Positions 21,400 to 34,733 of a stretch of 64,000 nucleotides of DNA are shown piece by piece. Source of the stretch: Cryptomeria japonica (Eukaryota > Streptophyta > Pinopsida > Cupressales > Cupressaceae); the NCBI RefSeq assembly GCF_030272615.1, contig NC_081413.1, forward strand, positions 158,040,849-158,104,848. Direction: 5' to 3'. A program made the translations under genes and the position numbers. The notes below the pieces were generated by a model, which searched no databases, was not told the DNA's origin, and saw only the letters and a list, made by a program, of their open reading frames with translations. Position 1 is the first letter of the stretch; each line of letters begins with the position of its first letter.

Positions 21400-24300
21400 T
21401 TATGTACATCGCAAATATATACATCAAATGGTTGTATAACATGCTGGTGCATGGGAGTTGGAGGGTGGATAACAAAGATTTTCTGGGCCCAACAAATATT
21501 ATTGGTTGGGTTTTGTACAGTCTAAAATACAAACCATTTGTAATAACTACTTTTTATGGCACTTTCATACTATACAGCATGCTACATTCAGCAGCATGGG
21601 GGATGGTGGGTTGTTCACTTCATATTTTGGGAACAACTATAAACATTGGTTGGGTTATGTACAGTCACAATTCTGCATATCTATAAAGATTAATCTTATT
21701 TTCCTTCAATTGTTTTCATTCATTATGATGCTTCTACAAAGTCAAAACACTTTTCTATAACTCTCATTCCTTGCAAAATTTACTTTACCTGCTTCTTACT
21801 CTGTAATGCCTTTACAATCACACCTATCGACCTCCTGTTGCAAGCACTCCCCCTCCAACTGCTAGTATTACAATTGCTAGAATATCATGAGACATCAATA
21901 GGGACGAGTCTCAATGTGATGGGAGAAGTGATTAAACTAAGAGATTTTCGGGATTCATTTTTCAAAGCAAAGGACCCATAGTCACATGGTAATAGAATCA
22001 CGGAGGATTGTCAGTGTACCGGTCTAGACTTATTGAAGAAAAATATGTTCAAGGGTCATACTACTTTCTAATCAATCATGTGAATATACTTTTAATCTGA
22101 CTTGAGGATTGGCTCGAATCTGTAATAGATTATGACCATTACACAGTAGCCTTCAATAATTGATAACATCACTATTTGAGATTCATACCTTTTGTGGTTA
22201 TTTCTACTCTTTCATTCCTTCAATAACTGGTAATCTCTCTGGTCCACTCTTTGAACCGTTGGAAGCGCCAATCCTCCATTAAAGAGACGTCCATAGCCAT
22301 AACCATATGGACTCACTGTTATTACTTGAAACGTTTGTAAGTCTCTAATCTACTTTTATGGAATCACTATCATTGTAGCTCTTTATTGCAGTATTTTTTT
22401 CAAAACAAAATCATAATAGTGAAATTAGTATCTTTATTTATTTCTTATTTAATTTTGTATCTATTTTGAAGAAATGTTTTCAGATATTTATATAATAACA
22501 AATGATATACTTTTATGTCAAGTCAAGTTCTTTTATCTTATTTTAATTAGACAAATTTCTATACTTTTTTAAATCTTATTTTAATTATATGATTAGATGT
22601 CTCTACACATTCAACTTTTTTGTATGATTTTCATGTCTCGATCCATATATTGATCCCTACATATCCATTGTCTATCATGATCATGTCTACCTTCTAATCT
22701 CAAGTTAACTTGTCATTATGTGGCAATCCATGAGGGAACAAACTTGACCCAAAAAGAAACAAATTCAAAAATAGAAACTTAGCCAATAATCTCTTTTGTC
22801 TTCATTGAACGCATAATTTGCATAATTTTGTGTCATATGCTAAAATAGAGGGACTTTCATTCACAATTTATCTAGCCATCTATCATTGGATATCTCTCAT
22901 TTCTCATCAAAGAAGCCATTTTAGAAGAGTAATCAATAACAGTTAGACATTTAGATTTTGCACTTTAAAATAAGTAATTGTTTTCTTTAATTTTGTTTGG
23001 TATTGAGACATTGATTTCAAGGTAAAGTGCCCTTGTGGATTCAATTGGACAACAAGCTAGCAAATGTACTCTTCATTATGACAAGTCTATAGAATCTACT
23101 AGAAATTGACTAGATATTTGTCTACTAGATTGAACATAGGGGGAACATAGAACAAATATCACTAAGAATCAAAGATCAAGTTTACTAGCATGAGCCTAAC
23201 TTGCAATCACAATCATATTCTTGATTGGCGAAGTCGACTCAAAGTAAGGGAAAAAAATATATTATAATTTTAATTTTTTACATCTAATTGTCATAGCCAC
23301 TTTTGGTCTCAAGGTATATTAAATTTAGACTCTTGTCCATTTGGAACTCATTCTTTAGTCATGGGTCTAAGCCGTCTATTCTATTTTCTTATTTTCATTC
23401 ATAATAATTGGTCAATTCTTAATAACTAAGATAATGGTTTTTATTTTCCTTTATTTAGACCATCAATACATAGGTATTTTATTGAGCTTGATGAATTTAT
23501 GAATAGCGTGCATCAAACATCAAGTTGAGTGAAAATCTAGTCACTCTCCCTCAAACTCGTCCATTAGATACTATACAACTACTCTTCAGATAGTAAGATG
23601 AGAAAAAAATTGTAACTATCACCATGCTAGTGGACATCAATAGTTGAAATACTTAGTTCTTAAACATACTTTACAAGATCTCATGGATTAAAAAAAATCA
23701 AATTTGAAGGAGTTAAAAGTATTCTACTCATTCCAATGTTTGTAAAATTACCTTGATTTATATACTAAGGATTATCTTCTAGTCAAACTTACTATATGTT
23801 TTTACTTCATGAATCTTTCTATAAGCTAGGTCCTTCTTTCTTCTTCTAATACAATGCTCCTCTTTTGTTAATTCTTTTGATTTTTTAACTATTTAATCAT
23901 GTATTTTCTTACATGGATACCCTCCTTGACCTTCGTCTTTTGACTCCAAAAAAAAAATCTTCTTTTAATGGTTGTTCCCCTTCAAGTGGTCACCACTCTT
24001 GCTTCTAGTTCTCTCTTTATCTTTTTTCTTCTATTTGTACTAATTTAAACATGTCACATCTTTTTACTAGATAAACATTCCTCATCCTCATAATTGTTAT
24101 CATTAACTATGTCCTTGTGATATCTTCTAAAAAAATTCTCTCTTAACTTATGGCTTTTGGTCAAGTGCTTCACTGCATTTTGTGCATTTGGATTGGATAA
24201 TTCCATTATCTTAGTTCCACATATCCCCCAATTTTTATATCATTTAACATATTTGGGGAAGTTAAATACATAATATGTTTTATCCTCATAAAAATGATAA

Positions 24301-25600
24301 TTTTTTGGCAAGTATCTCTTTTAAATTTGTTAGTGTAGCTTATTATATTGCATTGCCTTATATGTAAATAATTGCATAACAGTTATGTAGTTACAGTTAC
24401 TCCTCAACTATATACCTCCTTGTATAAATGTATCTTAAGTTCATTGAATAAAAGTCAAACATTTAACTTTCCATCTAGTTTTAGAACATCTTTGAGTTTT
24501 ATTCCTATGAAATCATGGTGTCACATTTTACAGAAGGCATGTATGAAGGCACTACCTAGAAGGAGAAGCATTCACTAGGTGGTGGAAAAAAGGTGTAGTA
24601 TATATTGTGTAGACCATATGTTGAATATTAATACCATGTAGGGCCCTAACAGACTTGGAAAAGTCCAATCACATGGGAATCCATTTGGCATCCAAATTGG
24701 AGATAAAAAAGGATGAATCTAAGAAGATATTATCAATTACTTGCTCTTATTGCCTCCAAGTTTAAGTTAGATGTGCTTAATTTTCCTAATCTTAGGTTTT
24801 AATAATATTATTTTGATTATTTATTTTCAACATTTATTAAAATACATATTATCTAAATAAAACATATGATGTTTAGTTTGTTTGTCTTATCATGCTAGAG
24901 TTGTGAATCACATGCATGAATTAAATTAGTGTTTGTGAAAAAAATTTCCTTCTTTACTTCTATGAGGTCATTGCAAATGGTAATATACAATTAAAGTAGC
25001 ATGCAATTAGTACTTGTGTTGATTGGTCTTTTTAAAAAGTGCTTGTTACATTAGTGTTGAAAGAAATGTTTTGGAAGTTAAATTCAAAGTATGCATATTA
25101 ATTTATCAATTTAAAATTAGCAAATTTAAGTAATTGAGTTAGAACCAAGCATTCACCATTAACAACAAGCAAGAAGAAACTAGAAAAAACCAGGGATCAA
25201 ATCAACTATTCTTCATTATCCTTCAACCACCCTCCTGCTACAAAGGAAAATAATTTCCTATTTATTTACAAACTGAAAATTTCCTTATTTGCCAGATTTT
25301 TACAAAATCCAAAATTTGCCATTTTAGGTTGTTTTCAAATCCATCCAAAAAATCACCAAAACTTCTAAGAATATAAAAAACATAACTATGGCACAAATTT
25401 CCAACTTGCTATGCTGATAATAGTTATAAGTTCGAAAAAATTGAAAAAGCGACTTTCTTAAAACACAGAAAAAATAGAAAAAACTTATTTTGAGGCCCAA
25501 GATGAAGGAATTCGGCCTTGAAAATGCATTAGTTTGCAATTTTGGCTGGCAATACAAACAAATCCTCACAATACACCTCCATGTCAAATTTCAACCCAAA
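21400..25600. other. AT-rich region without recognised genes
   Basis: Only short frames are present and none resembles a known family. Around 21500-21680 a short phrase (TTGGTTGGGTTTTGTACAGTC / TTGGTTGGGTTATGTACAGTC) occurs twice about 140 bp apart, suggesting an old local duplication. The rest is homopolymer-rich and without tRNA-like or hairpin features I would trust. Confidence 0.45.
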
Positions 25601-25639
25601 TAGACAATTGAGTCAAAAGTTATGACCTCTAGAATTCCC

Positions 25640-26840
25640 TACATCATTCTCCTTTGGTTGAAAAGAACGCAACTCCTACAAGTTCCTATCCTCAAACAGC
25701 TACCACTTAATCTGATACAGCTTCTTCAAGTCCCACTCTATAATCCATATTCTCTCTACTGGTGCCAAGCCTTCCCACTGTACCAAGTATCTATTGTATT
25801 CTCCTTGTCGAGTATGAATGGTCTTCTTATCTAAAATATATGTAATTTGTTCCCTTTTCCTGCTTGGAATTGATCTCTACAAATCCACTTCTTCCTCACT
25901 ATCATTATCATGGTCTTTACCATGAAAGGTATACAAATCAAAAACATTTTAATATAGGGGAAATATCTAGAGTGACTGGTAAATCTACCTCATAAGCATT
26001 ATCATTGATTTTCTTGAGAACCTTGCAAGGACCAATTTTCTTATACTTCAACTTGTGGTATGTTCCTGGACATCAAAAACCTCTCTCTTTACAAATAAAC
26101 CATCACCTTCACTAAAGACTTGATGTTTTCTACTAATATTTGATAGAGTCTCATACCTCTCCTTACTTGCCTCCAACTTCTACCTCACTTTCATCTACAT
26201 CTAGTGAAGGCATTTTGCAAAAGCTTCTCCATTATCACTCATTCTTTTGCTAAGTGGTAGCTACACCAAATCTAATACATACTTAGTATTCCTATCATAA
26301 ACAACTTGAAATGGTGATTTACATGTTGATCTATTCACATAACTATTGTAAGAAAATTATGCTTGGGGTAATGCCAAATTCCACTATTTGGGCTTCTCTC
26401 CAACAATGCACCTTCACAAGTTTCCCAAACTTTGGTTGACAACCTCTATTTTCCCATTTGTTTGAGGTTGATAGGCACTGTTGAACTATAAATCGGTCCT
26501 CATCTTCTTCCATAAAGTTCTCCAAAAGTGACTCAAAAACTTGGTATCTCAATCAAAGCTAATAGTTTTCAAGACACCATGCAATCTAACAATTTGTGGA
26601 AAAATAAATCTACCACTCTTGTAGCATCGCTATTTTTCTTGAAAGCAATGAAATTGGTCATCATAGAGGCCTATCAACAACAATAAAATTCAATCATTAC
26701 CTCTCTATGTGTTTGGCAACCCCAAAATGTAGTCCATGCTCAAATTTGTCCATTGTTCTATAGGTATTGGTAGTGGCATGTACAAACCTATATTCTATGA
26801 GTGTCCTTTAGCCACTTTACAAATCCTACATCATGCCACA
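25640..26840 (-). pseudogene. Ty3/gypsy chromovirus integrase C-terminal half and chromodomain remnant
   Basis: Reading the minus strand gives degenerate integrase blocks (VVDLFFHKLLDCMVS, FGELYGRR, IYSSTVPINLKQMGK corresponding to the ...HPQTDGQ... region, then IWHYPKHNFL). These are followed near 25.75 kb by a chromodomain-like stretch (YNRYLVQWEGLAPVE, WIIEWDLKKLY). Chromodomains target such elements to marked chromatin. Many stops and frame changes are present; no RT is recognisable because the LTR-like sequence at 26921 interrupts the element. Confidence 0.72.
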
Positions 26841-26920
26841 TACATGGTTATGTCCCTTTTCATCAAGTAAATTTTTATTTGAATCAACATGTCGCCACAC
26901 ATCACTTCAAAGGGACAAAA

Positions 26921-28250
26921 TGTAGAGACCTATTTCTGGCCACCCAATTAAATGAATTTTATATTTGTTTAATTATCATTCATCCAAATATTAATTAAAT
27001 TCATATTTAATTAATCCTTTCCCCTTTTCAACTATTAATTAAATTAATATTTAATTAATTCACCCCAACCCTCTTCTTGTATTAATTAAATAAATTATTC
27101 AATTTATTTATTCTACTTAACCATATTCTAACTTTTGATTAAATGAATAACTCATATTTGTTTAATTAAATCCCCTTTCACATTTAAATAAATTAATATT
27201 TATTTAAAAATCTCCCACATTTAAATAAATTATTATTTAATTTAAATCCTATTTATCCTCACCCACTTACATTTTCCTACAATGCCCACTTGCTCACTAA
27301 TTTTCTTCTAAACCCTTATAAATTAGCCTAATCCCCATCTAAGTATTTGCACATTCCTAAACTAAGGGATTAGTAAATAGTCACTTCTCAAAATATTTAA
27401 GGCACTTACATAGCATTAAAATTCTTTTTATCTTCAACAAGTTAACCCTCAAAGTCTCCTCAATCCTTAAAGGCTTTGATCCAACTAACCCACCTTTAAC
27501 CCTTGGTTAGAGACTTATCCTTTAACCAAACCATCCATGGTAACCCTCAAGTCTCTTCAAGCAATTAATGCTTTGACTAAGGTAAGCATTTAACCCTTGC
27601 ACATTCCTTTATCCCTTGGATAAAAGCTTTATCCATTAACCGAACCTTAACTCTACCACCTAGGGTAACCATCATGTCTCTTCAGACATTTAATGATTTA
27701 TCCCTCTCCTCTCAAGTCTTCTCTTGATGTCACTTGTCACCATTGCATTAGTGGAAGTTGCAAACATGGATTGAGGATCAAGCCCTCCTCAGGCAATCCT
27801 AGCCCTTGCTAATCTAAATCCATCCTAGCCATCCAATTACTCATTTCCTCTATAAATACGACTCATTCTTTCATTATCAAGGTGCTCTCATTATCAAGCT
27901 TATTTTATTATCAAGCTACACATTGTGTCACACAAGTCCCTCTCATATACATAAGCATTTTAGAAACATTTTAGATCATAATTATCATTAATAATTATCC
28001 ATGTTAGGATAACATTTTCATTATCATAGATCAATTTCAATAGTACGGTTATTATCATATAATATCTTAATTGCATAGCATATAGATCATCTTATCATAA
28101 CATTCATTCTTTAGGTTGTCATTATGGAAGTCAAGTGATCAATGATCTAAGAGCAAAACCATGACTTGAAGAATCCCTGGAGATAGAGAACAATGGAACG
28201 TCTTGGAAGGGTTGTTTGTTTAAATTAATCCTTTTATATATATAATGTTT
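26921..28250 (+). repeat. LTR-like sequence with AT palindromes (right end uncertain)
   Basis: The sequence starts TGTAGAGACCTATTTCTGG directly after the gypsy integrase remnant. It carries a series of AATTAAAT/ATTTAATT palindromes (26931-27250) like those in the gypsy LTR at 45.1-45.3 and 55.6 kb, and has a good TATA box at 27851. This architecture fits a plant gypsy LTR. The right end is not defined: no CA end with a matching target duplication of the flanking CAAAA was found, and 28250 is only an estimate. Confidence 0.5.
27851..27858 (+). promoter_or_regulatory. TATA box in LTR-like sequence
   Basis: TATAAATA preceded by a CT-rich stretch (TCATTTCCTC) is a good plant TATA element. Its position about 930 bp into the LTR-like sequence is plausible for the U3/R boundary. 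Confidence 0.5.
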
Positions 28251-28556
28251 CATTGGTATTCTTAGTTACTTTGTTCTTAATTAAATCATACCATGATTCT
28301 AGCTTACATAAAGCATTTTAGAAATTATAAACATGCAATATGCCAAAGTGTTGTGAATGAAAAGAAGCAACGTGAAGTAAAATAAACCATTATCCAACAC
28401 ATGATCATGATAAATACAAGTGAAAAAAATTGTAATCATATATAAATTGGAAAATAAATAAGATATTTTAAGTGCCATTATGAATGCCTAAGATCATATT
28501 TGAAAATAAAAGTTACAAATTATGGAACCCACAGATTAATTTAACCAAAATAAATT

Positions 28557-28815
28557 AGGGTTTTGATGAATTTAACCTCTAAGTTTATGTAATTTGATTA
28601 AAAATAAGATCTATAAATGCAAAATTGAAAATTAAAATTCTCTTAAATTAGATCTGAGACAATTAATCCAAATTAGGCAACCCGCAAGTTTAATTTTAGA
28701 ATTATAAATTAGTGTTTGTGTGAATTTAATCTCTAAATTTATATAGTTCAGTTGAAAATTCATTTTGTTTAAATGTAAATTTGAATTAAAAAATTTATAA
28801 ACAATAAGATCTGAG
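28557..28815 (+). repeat. Degenerate direct duplication, about 154-bp offset
   Basis: GAATTTAACCTCTAAGTTTAT (about 28568) recurs as GAATTTAATCTCTAAATTTAT (about 28722), and each copy is followed at a similar distance by AAGATCT/AGATCTGAGA-type phrases. Noncoding. Confidence 0.5.
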
Positions 28816-29317
28816 AACATTGTAAAAAAATAAGGGTGTAAGGAGTTGGGTTCACCAAAATGTTGTGGGTGAAAATTAGGGTTTCACCATAAAATATAAT
28901 AAAACCACTAATTTTGCTTAATCAATCATTACATTAAGGAGGAGAGTAATTTAACATATCTAACCTCTCTAGGATTAAGATTCTAATCAAATTTAGGGCC
29001 TCTTGAATGAATATCTTTCCTCCTTAGAATTGAATTGATTTGAATTTGTTGAAGATGCTGAAATTAGGGTAAATGTGTGGATATTGAAGAGATCGAGCAT
29101 AAACAGTGAGCTACAGTTGTCACACGGAGCCACAAACCTGGATCTAGTCAAAGGAATGTAATTCAAAATTGCTCCCCAAAATTGAGCTTGAGTTGACAGG
29201 ATCGTGGAGGTGGTCGCTTTGGTCCTCCTAACTTTTTGTCATCCAAAACATAACCTGTTTGTCTCTGTGAATTATGGCATTCATCTGAAACACAATTTTG
29301 TACCTATTCTTGCACAC

Positions 29318-29745
29318 AATGAAAAGGGGGAAATTGTTGGGAATAGGGGTTTGCCTAAGTCAAACACTAGTTTAGGAATTAAATTTGAATGAAATAATGC
29401 AAAGACTAAAATAAATAATGGAAGATATACCTGAGATTTGCAATTGTTGGTAATGATGCTTTACTTCTTGAATGTAATCACATATGTTATATTAAATGGC
29501 ATGGACATGACAAAACCTTAATCACACACACATGCTTGCATATGAATGATGTAATTTTGCTCCATAATGGTAGAATGAAGAATATGCAACCTTTAAGATC
29601 TCTAAAAATGCTTGATAGTGAATGCTTCATGGATGCAAGGATTTTCAATTGCTTGATTCGATTGCTTGGAGTCTTAGATTCAATTAAGTTGATGAAATAT
29701 TTTTATATAGAGGTATCTAGGTCATTTACCGATTAGGCCAGCCTC
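29318..29745 (+). mobile_element. Copia-type PPT and LTR start (fragment, right end estimated)
   Basis: GAAAAGGGGGAAAT immediately followed by TGTTGGGAATAGGGG (LTR start about 29335) matches the PPT/LTR junction pattern of Ty1/copia elements, here on the plus strand and of a family different from the 1-9 kb element. No coding domain remains upstream. The right LTR end cannot be fixed by eye. Confidence 0.5.
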
Positions 29746-30099
29746 CAACGGTCATGCGGAGCCTTAAAGATGAATTCCCTCCAAAGGGATAGGACCCCTA
29801 CCCTATTTCAAATTTAAGCCCCATTGAGAGGGACCATGACCTTGGGCACCATGGTCCTTCTTAAAAAGTGACCAAAATGAGGCCTTAGGGAGAAGGGTAT
29901 CTCACCAAGGAATCCATCAGTGGGTGTACATAGCATCGGAACTAGAGAATGGGCACAAAATGGATCTAGATAGATGATGATGGTAGGACATGCTAAACTA
30001 GAAGCACAAACATGAGGTGTAAATTAGCTTGTTGGGAAAAGCACAATTGTTTGCAACGTTATTTAGGAGAAAATAAATGACCCCCATTTTGGAGTTGTC

Positions 30100-32560
30100 G
30101 GGTGTTGATAACAAGAAGAAATCATCAAAGGGATCAGTAAATAAGAAAGTGGTTGAAAATTTGCAAGAAATTCTTAAATGTATTGAGAGAACAAGTCAAA
30201 CTATTGATTTAAGTGTTTCATGAAGAATATTAATGACTATGATTTCTAGTGAGAAATTATCACAGAGAAGACAAACTCAAGCAATTGCCCAATTATTGGA
30301 TGTCTCTAGAAGAACTATGCAGAGATATATTAGGAAAACAAACAGGTTGGATGAGAATATTGAAAAGAATTGGGTCAATATTTGCAGGATTCCTTGAAAA
30401 GATAAAATTGTTGAAGATGTAAAAAAACTTGTTATTGAATACTGGACCAGTCACTCTCATGTTTCTTCCAATAGAAGAGACACTATATAGATTAGAGATG
30501 AAGATGGTACAAGAATTGAACATCCAAAATAGTTTATAGACACAACACAAAGTGAATTGTTTGAAGCATTCAAACAAGAATTTCTAGATGTAAAGATATA
30601 TCAAAGAATGTTTGAGGGATTACGACCATGTTTTGTGCGTATCAATAAGGTACATGAAACGTGTTGTCGAAATCATGTTGAATTTCAGCTGCATCTCCAA
30701 TCATATAAAAAGGCAATGGCAGAAACTAATCCAAACGTAGTAATCCCTGCAAGTGCCACATAGTTTGTGAAGTCTATTTTATGTGACAGATTAGAAGGTT
30801 CAAATGAGTACAATGAACAATGTATAAAAAATACATGTGCTGACTTTGGAGATTTGAAGAGATTTGTACAAATTGAGAACATTGATCTTTTAGTGCAAGT
30901 TCTCTAGAAGAGATTTGAATATGAAAAATATTTGACAAAGTCAGGAGCTTAATCAAAAAAAATTATGTTAAAAAAGAGTGAATTGTTTTACAAAGAGTTT
31001 GTGTAGATTTCAGAATATGATATATCCACATATTCTACATTGTCATGGTAAAAGATGGTGAGCAAAACAATTTCATATCTCAAAAAATTGCTCTCCTTTA
31101 GGTTGTATTCTTTTAGTAGTAGACTTGTTTGAGAACTATACGTTCAGTCCTCACACAAAGATTCAAATTCAATACTATCATTCTGAGACGATTGCCATTT
31201 TTGTACAAGTTTTGTATAGACATGCAGAGTTCCATGTGGACGGTGTAGAATCTGGTGAAGATGAACGCATTATCATTAAATAAGTTCATTTTTATATCAG
31301 TGATGATACTTGTCATGACAGGAATTAAGTAGCACATTGTTTTCATATTTTTTTGAAAATATCATACATTGTCCGATAAATGCTTCACAACATTGGATTT
31401 GGTCTGATGGATGTGCTGGTAAGAATAAAATTGATTAAATTTCTTGTAGTATTTTAATTATATAGTATAATTAAGTTTTGTAAACTAATATAATAGATTT
31501 TATTGTAACTTCACATGACAATTTAAATCTACAAAAGCATTCAATTGGTTGTCATAACAACATGCTAAACATGGTCTAAAGTTTTTGTGGAACTTTTTTG
31601 AGAGTGGACATGGAAAAAGAGAGCATGATGGAGCAGGATCTTGTGTGAAGCATGCACTTCGCCAATATGAACTTGAAGGTAACAACATACAAAATTCAAG
31701 TGAGATAGTAGAATGGTGCAAAAAACATTTTGGTGCACGTGACACGACATACAACAAACACTATTTTTGGGAAGTTAAAGACATTGATCTATCCAATATA
31801 ATTACCAAAAAATTAATGGCATTAGAATTTTACATCAAGTGATGACTACATGACATAGCAAACCTCTTGTGATTCAGGTTAGAGAAAAATCATGTTTTTG
31901 TGTTGATTGCATTGAAAACAACCAAAATATTCAGCAATGTCAAAACATTAGACATGGATTTGTTTCACAATGGGAGATGAAACAATTTGTCACAATGCTT
32001 CCTTTTGAAGATAGTGACATTGTAAATATTCATGATCCTATATATTTAGCTGATTATGGACGTGTTTCTGATTTAGTTGTGCCAGATACACTTGCATTTT
32101 ATTTAAATATCCTTACGCATTTTTATGTACTTTGTTTAAATTTTAATTAAATTTGAATTATTTTTACATTCTACCATACACTTTATAATTTAATTGTTTG
32201 TAATTTTTCATGTACAAGTGATATTTTTGTCATACTTGTAGATCCTAACAATGTAGAAGGTGTTGACTATTACCTACTACGATGCACAAAACCAAAATGT
32301 AAATTGTCAGAATCAGTGGAAGATGTTGATGGGAAACAATATCCCATTGGATCAGTCATTGTTGAAGGTACTTATTATCAACAAATAAAGATAAATAACA
32401 ATGGTGTTACATTTATGAAATACATGCCTAGCCAAAAAGTTTTGCATTATAGTCATTTAGTTATAGCAACAAGATTACATTTTGAAACTTTACAAAAAAG
32501 AGGTCGTGGCCCCCAAAAGTGGAGGTTGCCTATCAAAGATCATGAAAGGATATTATAGAT
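30100..32560 (+). pseudogene. Transposase-like gene with HTH and RNase-H-fold (D/D/D) motifs, family unassigned
   Basis: The plus strand encodes, with several stops, an N-terminal helix-turn-helix (RRQTQAIAQLLDVSRRTMQR, about 30265-30330), a central region (FEAFKQEFLDVKIYQRMFEG; RINKVHETCCRNHVEF; SILCDRLEGSNEYNEQC), then blocks that resemble an RNase-H-like catalytic core: LLVVDLFENYTFSPHTKIQI (about 31115-31170), HWIWSDGCAG (31390-31418) and WNFFESGHGKREHDGAGSCV (from 31585). A 100-bp intron with a GTAAG donor is suggested at 31419-31518, because removing it brings SDGCAG next to QFKSTKAFNWL. The C-terminus has a Cys-rich motif (CFCVDC...CQN) and a final domain (YYLLRCTKPKCK; VEGTYYQQIKI). 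I recall similar proteins from early land plants and animals but cannot name the family. A DDE-type transposase is an inference. Confidence 0.6.
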
Positions 32561-32712
32561 AGTAAAAGATAGAGAGGATCCAAATTTTATATACCATGAG
32601 CTCACTTAATGCTACTAGTTGTTTTTTGGGAAAAAAAAAAATCCTATTTGATGAAAATTTTGAATTTCAATGCAGTGGTACTAAAATTTCAGGAAAAAGA
32701 TAAGTAGGTGTA

Positions 32713-32980
32713 TGTCTGACCACCCTAATCACAATCAAATCATAATATTTTTTTATAAGATATATAATATAATTATTAGACTCATGTCCAGATGTGACAC
32801 ATATTTTTTTATAATTTTTTATAAAGTAAATAATTATTTATGAATTTTTTACTACAGCTTTTCAAAAATTCAAAAACTTTTGTGTCTGACCACCTTAATT
32901 TGGTCAAAACCTTATGAAATTCAATTTTTTTTAATTTTGTCCTATATTAGACGAAGCATAGGATGTGACGCATGTTTCGG
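32713..32980 (+). repeat. Direct duplication, 170-bp offset
   Basis: TGTCTGACCACC occurs at 32713 and 32883, and a linked phrase GATGTGACACATA / GATGTGACGCATG recurs at the same 170-bp spacing. Noncoding, between the transposase-like gene and the inverted-arm unit. Confidence 0.6.
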
Positions 32981-33326
32981 AATCAAAAAATGTTATACCG
33001 TTTCAAAGTTATGAGTGTTTTTCAATCAGTCTATCAATCGGGACTTTTGTTAGAATTCAATTAAAAAATAAATAACAATTATTTATTAAAGTCAAAATAA
33101 GACAAGCTTTATATTGTTGGAGATCTGAGAATGTCCTTAAAAACCCTTTTCTTTTTATCAATTTTGGCAATAAAAAAAGTCATTAGTCATCAGTGTAAAG
33201 TCTGGAAAATCAAGGAATACTGAAAAACACGTTTTTTAATTGACTTTCCAGGCTTGTCACTTCAAAATCAAATCCCAAAGAAAACCCGAACGAAAAAAAT
33301 GGAGGGAAAAATTTATGTTTTAAAAT

Positions 33327-33532
33327 CAGATATCCGTTTTGAAAAAATAAAAAAATATATTTTAGTAAATTGGGCATAACTTTTGCGTTTTATATCGAAA
33401 TTTTGGTTTTTTATAGGCATTGGAAAGGTAATTTAGAGCTCTATGATATGAAATAGGTATATTTTCAATTATTTGTTTTAACAAATAATTATAATTCATT
33501 TAAATTCATCCTTCATTTTTAAAATATAAAAA
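33327..33532 (+). repeat. Left inverted arm of the 33.3-37.6 kb unit
   Basis: The reverse complement of this segment aligns with 37438-37640. Shared landmarks are GATATCCG, AAAATTTCGAT, GCAAAAGTTATGCCC and AATTACCTTTCCAA in the same order and spacing. Similarity is partial outside these blocks, so the arms are old or evolve fast. Confidence 0.7.
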
Positions 33533-33684
33533 GCTCATGACTTTTTCATATGATTTCCCTATTGCATGATTTTTTGTAACAATCATCTCAAAATAAACTA
33601 AATAAGTAATTAATAATAGAAAATTTAGGAATTTTATTGAGCTTGATAAATTTTGATAAACCATGTTATACAAATATTTGTTCC

Positions 33685-34733
33685 TTTCTCCACCTCTCTC
33701 TCATAAACCTATCACTCCACCTGTTTGTTTCTTCCTCCCTCTCTTTTGTCCATATTTATACATCCCTCTCTAGACCTATACCTCTAACTGCCATTGAATA
33801 CCTCATTCATTCTCTCAAGCTCTACAAGGTTCTTATATTTCTACCTCTTCATAATTTCCTCCTCTCTGTCACTCTCTCTTCCCTAAGATCTAGACTAGTC
33901 TCTCTGCATTTCCTTCTCATCTATAGAAACAAAATTCAGAGGGGACAAGGAGAGGCATAGGGAAGTATCAAAAAAAGGAGAGGGGGAGAGAGGTGAGAAG
34001 GATAAAGTAATTGGGGGGAAGATATGGTGAGAGACAGAGAGAGGGGTAATTAGGTGGTAGGTGAAGAGAGAGAGGGAGGGGGTGATTGGGGTGAAAAGAG
34101 AATGAGAGGGAGAGTTTGAGCTTATTAGGGGTAGAAGGAGAGGGGGAGAGGGGAAAGTATCAACAAAGAGAGAAGAGAGATGGGGATAGAAGTGAAGAGC
34201 GACATGGAGAGTAATTAGGGGGTGGGGAGAGGGGGAGAGGGAATAATCTATAAACACATAGGAGGAGAGAGGTGATCGAGGGTAATTGAGGGAAAGAAAT
34301 AATGTGAGAGAGAGTTGGGTGTAATTAGCGGATAAGAAGAGAGGGAGAAGAGTAAGTATCAACAAAAGGAGAGAGGGAGATATGTGGAGAGAGGTGAAGA
34401 GAGTGATAGAGAGGATAATTAGGGGGAGCGGAGGGGAAGATGGAAGTATTAACAAATAGATGGACTAGAGAGAGGGTAATTAGGGGGCTCTCTCCCCATC
34501 TCTCCCCCCTCTTCCTTTGTTGATACTCCCTCCCTCTCTCTCCCCCCTTCCCCTAATTTCCTTCTCTCTAGACCTCTCTCTTTGAACCTCTCTCCTCATC
34601 TCTCCCTCTCTCCCTTTGTTGATACTTTCCCATCCCCCCTCTCCTCCCAACCCCTAATTAACTCCAACTCTCTCTAATTCTCTCTTCCCCAAATACCATC
34701 TCTCTATAATACCTATCCTCACCTCTAACTTTA
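33685..34733. repeat. Polypyrimidine / polypurine / polypyrimidine blocks
   Basis: The top strand is pyrimidine-rich at 33685-33925, purine-rich (GAGAGG, GGGGAGAG) at 33933-34487 and pyrimidine-rich at 34488-34733, with a sharp switch at 34487/34488. Inside the purine block a phrase GTATCAACAAA...TAATTAGGGGG recurs about four times; its complement CCCCTAATT...TTTGTTGATAC occurs twice in the following block. Long frames in this area are composition artefacts. Confidence 0.8.

Noticed and set aside
33637-34455. Ser/Leu/Pro-rich frames
   Set aside because: Composition artefacts of polypurine/polypyrimidine DNA, with no domain and a matching bias in every phase.
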